Positions 61,070 through 64,000 of a stretch of 64,000 nt of DNA are shown one piece after another. The number at the start of each line of letters is the position of its first letter. Position 1 is the first letter of the stretch. The notes under the pieces were generated by a model. The model searched no databases. It was not told the origin of the DNA and worked only from the letters and a program-made list of their open reading frames with translations. This DNA is from Eubacterium ruminantium (GTDB lineage: Bacteria > Bacillota > Clostridia > Lachnospirales > Lachnospiraceae), in assembly GCA_900108205.1 (NCBI GenBank), contig FNUU01000015.1, positions 1-64,000 on the forward strand. Reading direction: 5' to 3'. The position numbers and the translations under genes are program-made.

Positions 61070-64000
61070 ATGAAGAAAAAAAGAGTACTAGCAATGCTTT
61101 TGGCTATTAGTCTGATCATCCCCAATGTCTATGTATGTGCGGATAATCCTGACGATGGAACGCCGGGGGATGCAACAGTGATCAGTTCTGAAGAAGTAAC
61201 CACCGAAGAGGAGAAAACTACTGAGAAAGAAGAATCCAAGGAGTCATCTTTCACAACACCTGTAGAGGATGTGGATACCACATTGATAGATTTCTCTTCA
61301 AGAGAACTCCTTATCGGTACTGAAGATCCGTCAATTTTTACATGGGACACAGAAGTTGTTTCAGAGTATAACGGAATATACCTCACACGATATGAAAATG
61401 AAGAGGTAACAAAGAATGCCTATACCTACTACTACGATAAAGCAGACTTTGTGGATGCTAACGTAGTATTTACAGTACAGGATAAAGAAGAAACAGAGGG
61501 TGAAGATCTTTTGCAGCTTAATGAAGGTGATGATGCAATATCAAACCTTAATGATATGGATAGATCACAAGAATTACCGACAGGAACCATAGCAGTAATT
61601 GATACTGGATCTGACGGTTCAGATAATGTAATAGAAGCAGTATCAGTTATAGGAGACACCACATCAGATGATAATGGTCATGGTACGAAGGTGATCGGAG
61701 CTATCAGCTCGGTTTATCCTGAGGCTAAAATACTCTCAATCAAAGCACTTGGTTCAGACGGTAAAGGAGATACAGCTTCTATATATGCAGCTATATCTTA
61801 TGCAATTGAAAGAAAGGCCGGTATTATTAATCTCTCGGTATCATCTCTCGGAATAGCTGACTCAGATGTTATAAAGGAAGTAATCGATAATGCTGTAGCA
61901 CAAGGAATAATAGTAGTCGGAGCTGCAGGTAATAACGGAAAGAACGCTAAATATTACGTTCCAGGTGGAATTGACTCAGCGATAATCGTTGGTTCTTATA
62001 ACAATGATGCAGAAAAGAATGGAAATTCAAACTATGGACCTACAGTGGATTATTATCTGAAAGCAGATAGTACATCAGTAGCTTCGGCAAAGATGTCGGC
62101 TGTTATAGCGAAGGATGGTATCTCACAGATTGAGGAATCAAAGGAAAATGGATTTATATATCGCCCTTCACCGGATGATCTGAAAGATGAAACTGAAATC
62201 ATTGAGTACATGCACAACAATTCAGTTTATTTTGAAGGTGCCGATAGTATTCACGCCGGTGTGGATGCTCCTTCATGGTATGATGCGGTTAAGACATATA
62301 TTACAGATACTCTGGGAATGACCATAGATATCGATTATGGATACTGGTCAGCGTCTTCTGTTACATATAACGAAGTTTGTGCCACCCTTGTAAGCAGGAT
62401 CATTAATAATTCATATCCGAATGAGTTTCATATTGAAGGCAGTTCGTCGGCTCCTACACTTTATAACCAGCTGAAGAGTTCGACAAAATGGGAAGAAATC
62501 ACAAACTCGGATACATGGTACTACCACAATAATCTTTATACTAACGGAAACTGGTTGACCAAGATCAGACCAGGAGATGTAATTATCTGGGGCGATGAAA
62601 CAAATGATCCGCCAACACAGAGTAGTACACTTCCGTTATCTCAGGTGGCAGCCACTCATGCAGAAATCGCGACATACTGGGGCTGTGCTTATAATAACGG
62701 AGAAGGTGAAGATTATGATCCTTACTATGGATACCGAAAATGGGCAGATTGGGATTATAGGAATCGTAACGGTGTTGATGGATATACTTCAGCCGGACAG
62801 TATTTCAAAGTATTCAGACCTGTTGATGCAAAGGATTATTATATAGCCATCAAGAAGATTGATGCCCGTAGTTATGTTATGAATGGTGTATCATTCACTG
62901 TTTCATATCATAATAATGATACTAACAGCGATGTAACTATCAAAGGTGAGTACAGGGATGGTAAATACTATGGTATCTGGACAGGTTTCATGAATAATGA
63001 AGCAAACCAGGTGCCAAAGAATTATCTGGAGACAGCAAATGAAGGCGTTGGTGTATTTTATCTTGGTAAGTTTTCAAATACACCTACAGAGATAAGGGTA
63101 ACAGAAAACTGGAGTGGACGTTCAGACGAAGGCAGTGCATGGGCTGGTGGAAGAGCTGAACTTGTTACTCAATTAAAAACAGAAACACAGGCTAAAAAAT
63201 CTCATAGTGTATATTCTTATGAGTATGCTCCAAATACATCTTCAAAATCACTTGCTGCATATAATACAGAGGCTGAGGCTATATCAAGTGCGCAGGTTGA
63301 TGCTGCTAGTCAGAATCCTAAGTATTTATATAAGAACTGGCATTTTGCTTATGCAACTATGGTAAAGAAGCCGGATAATGAGACGTTTGCAAAGAATAAC
63401 CCTCAGTATACCTTTGATGGCATTACCTACGGGCTTTATGGAAATAGTTCATGTACAGAGCTGATTGCAACTGTAAAGCTGACAGCAAATGGTGATAAAA
63501 CAGAAGGTTATATCAAAAATCTGAAAGATATAACTATCAATAAGACTACGACGGACAATGGTTCGGAACCATATAGAACAACCATAAATGGAGTTCATGG
63601 AATAGGTGGTCTTATGTATGGTAACTATTGGTGGAAGGAAATCTCAACCAATAATTCGGGTTATAAACTGGATACTACGCCACATCAGATTACTGTTTCA
63701 GCAAGTCATACGGAAGACTATTATAAGTTTACCGATACCGATTCTATGGAAATGGGTAAGATAAGAGTAAGAAAACTTCTTACCGGAAACGGCGCATCAG
63801 GTACTTCACCGGCAGGTGCTACTTACAGGATATGGAGTACGACATTTGAATGGGAAAGTACATTTACGATAGGAACTGATGGATATTCACCATACAAAGA
63901 TCTGGTTTATGGAACATATAAGATACAGGAAACCGGAGTTCCAACAGCTAAACCTGCAAATGGTACATGGACAATAGATTCTAAGATATATACCGTAGTA
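61070..64000 (+). CDS. Very large secreted subtilase with NlpC/P60-like segment and CnaB domain, truncated by window edge
   Basis: The frame starts at 61070 after GGAGGAAG and stays open to the window edge (977 codons visible). An N-terminal signal peptide (MLLAISLIIPNVYVCA region) is followed by a Thr/Glu-rich segment, then a subtilisin (S8) fold with Asp178 in AVIDTGSDG, His204 in DNGHGTKV and the Ser336 in STSVAS; the normal GTSMA is changed to STSVA. After it, Cys437 in YNEVCATLV, an RPGDVIIWG motif and His530 in THAEIATYWG resemble an NlpC/P60 (CHAP-like) cysteine fold. Near the right edge a CnaB/SpaA-like module begins (GKIRVRKLLTGNGAS). It is probably a cell-surface or secreted protease carried by the mobile element; substrate unknown. 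Confidence 0.88.
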   Translation, partial: MKKKRVLAMLLAISLIIPNVYVCADNPDDGTPGDATVISSEEVTTEEEKTTEKEESKESSFTTPVEDVDTTLIDFSSRELLIGTEDPSIFTWDTEVVSEYNGIYLTRYENEEVTKNAYTYYYDKADFVDANVVFTVQDKEETEGEDLLQLNEGDDAISNLNDMDRSQELPTGTIAVIDTGSDGSDNVIEAVSVIGDTTSDDNGHGTKVIGAISSVYPEAKILSIKALGSDGKGDTASIYAAISYAIERKAGIINLSVSSLGIADSDVIKEVIDNAVAQGIIVVGAAGNNGKNAKYYVPGGIDSAIIVGSYNNDAEKNGNSNYGPTVDYYLKADSTSVASAKMSAVIAKDGISQIEESKENGFIYRPSPDDLKDETEIIEYMHNNSVYFEGADSIHAGVDAPSWYDAVKTYITDTLGMTIDIDYGYWSASSVTYNEVCATLVSRIINNSYPNEFHIEGSSSAPTLYNQLKSSTKWEEITNSDTWYYHNNLYTNGNWLTKIRPGDVIIWGDETNDPPTQSSTLPLSQVAATHAEIATYWGCAYNNGEGEDYDPYYGYRKWADWDYRNRNGVDGYTSAGQYFKVFRPVDAKDYYIAIKKIDARSYVMNGVSFTVSYHNNDTNSDVTIKGEYRDGKYYGIWTGFMNNEANQVPKNYLETANEGVGVFYLGKFSNTPTEIRVTENWSGRSDEGSAWAGGRAELVTQLKTETQAKKSHSVYSYEYAPNTSSKSLAAYNTEAEAISSAQVDAASQNPKYLYKNWHFAYATMVKKPDNETFAKNNPQYTFDGITYGLYGNSSCTELIATVKLTANGDKTEGYIKNLKDITINKTTTDNGSEPYRTTINGVHGIGGLMYGNYWWKEISTNNSGYKLDTTPHQITVSASHTEDYYKFTDTDSMEMGKIRVRKLLTGNGASGTSPAGATYRIWSTTFEWESTFTIGTDGYSPYKDLVYGTYKIQETGVPTAKPANGTWTIDSKIYTVV

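Larger units (their letters stand above)
53079..64000. mobile_element. Left part of a putative integrative (conjugative) element
   Basis: From here to the right edge the genes are of mobile-element type: ParA, two ParB-like proteins, RepA_N initiator, SSB, DUF5688-like and RadC-like proteins, small open frames, and large secreted repeat proteins. The left junction is at the rlmD 3' end, a recognised integration hotspot. No integrase, relaxase or secretion ATPase lies in the window, so the element's class, right boundary and mobility are unproven. A plasmid co-integrate is an alternative. Confidence 0.62.

Overview
The window looks like chromosomal DNA of a Gram-positive anaerobe of the family Lachnospiraceae (Clostridia), with a Butyrivibrio/Pseudobutyrivibrio-like flavour. 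The grounds are a moderately AT-rich composition, strong AGGAGG ribosome binding sites, a large Alu-type SRP RNA beside tadA, a glmS ribozyme, a class II galT next to galK, and cysteine-rich and CnaB-type surface proteins. The genus is an inference; no 16S rRNA or tRNA gene is present.

Layout. 1-4.3 kb: the tail of a large surface protein, a SRAP-family DNA-protein crosslink enzyme and an internally duplicated protein of unknown function. 4.4-10.3 kb: an orphan charged protein, a TetR/ATPase/permease ABC operon and an unknown membrane protein. 10.4-17.3 kb: galactose/glycoside module in which galK-galT (minus strand) and galR plus a GH3 glycosidase (plus strand) diverge from a 560 bp intergenic region holding two LacI-type operators and a composite dispersed repeat. 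17.3-20 kb: a YolD and Y-family polymerase pair behind a LexA-like box, and an HNH protein with a membrane tail. 20.2-24.2 kb: an Ldh2-type dehydrogenase, then the glmS ribozyme and glmS, and a lipoprotein. 24.4-32.8 kb: a DivIVA-like coiled coil with cysteines every 11 residues, a PAS/GAF sensor, MreB, RecD2, ComFC, D-Ala-D-Ala ligase and a DUF1934 protein. 32.9-38.2 kb (minus): CPBP protease, a membrane-anchored protein, PlsC, MalQ and an aminotransferase. 38.3-53.1 kb: a periplasmic-binding-fold/GGDEF fusion, TatD, RsmA, TadA, SRP RNA, HD protein, MurG (minus), Pgi, an RNA methyltransferase, a papain-like protease, RdgB, a YfcE-type phosphoesterase and RlmD.

From about 53.1 kb to the right edge the gene content changes abruptly to that of an integrated mobile element, apparently inserted at the 3' end of rlmD: ParA, ParB, a RepA_N-type initiator, a second ParB, SSB, small proteins, RadC-like protein, a Thr-repeat lipoprotein and a very large secreted subtilase/CnaB protein that runs off the window. 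Integrase and conjugation genes are not in view, so the right end lies outside.

The strongest unusual signals are a run of ten G residues between a perfect -35 and a good -10 in front of the lipoprotein gene (candidate phase-variable promoter), a 23-bp repeat array inside repA whose period is out of frame with the codons and is followed by AT-rich DNA (candidate internal origin), the cysteine hendecad coiled coil, and a family of dispersed intergenic hairpin repeats. Everything here was read by eye; no similarity search or folding program was run.
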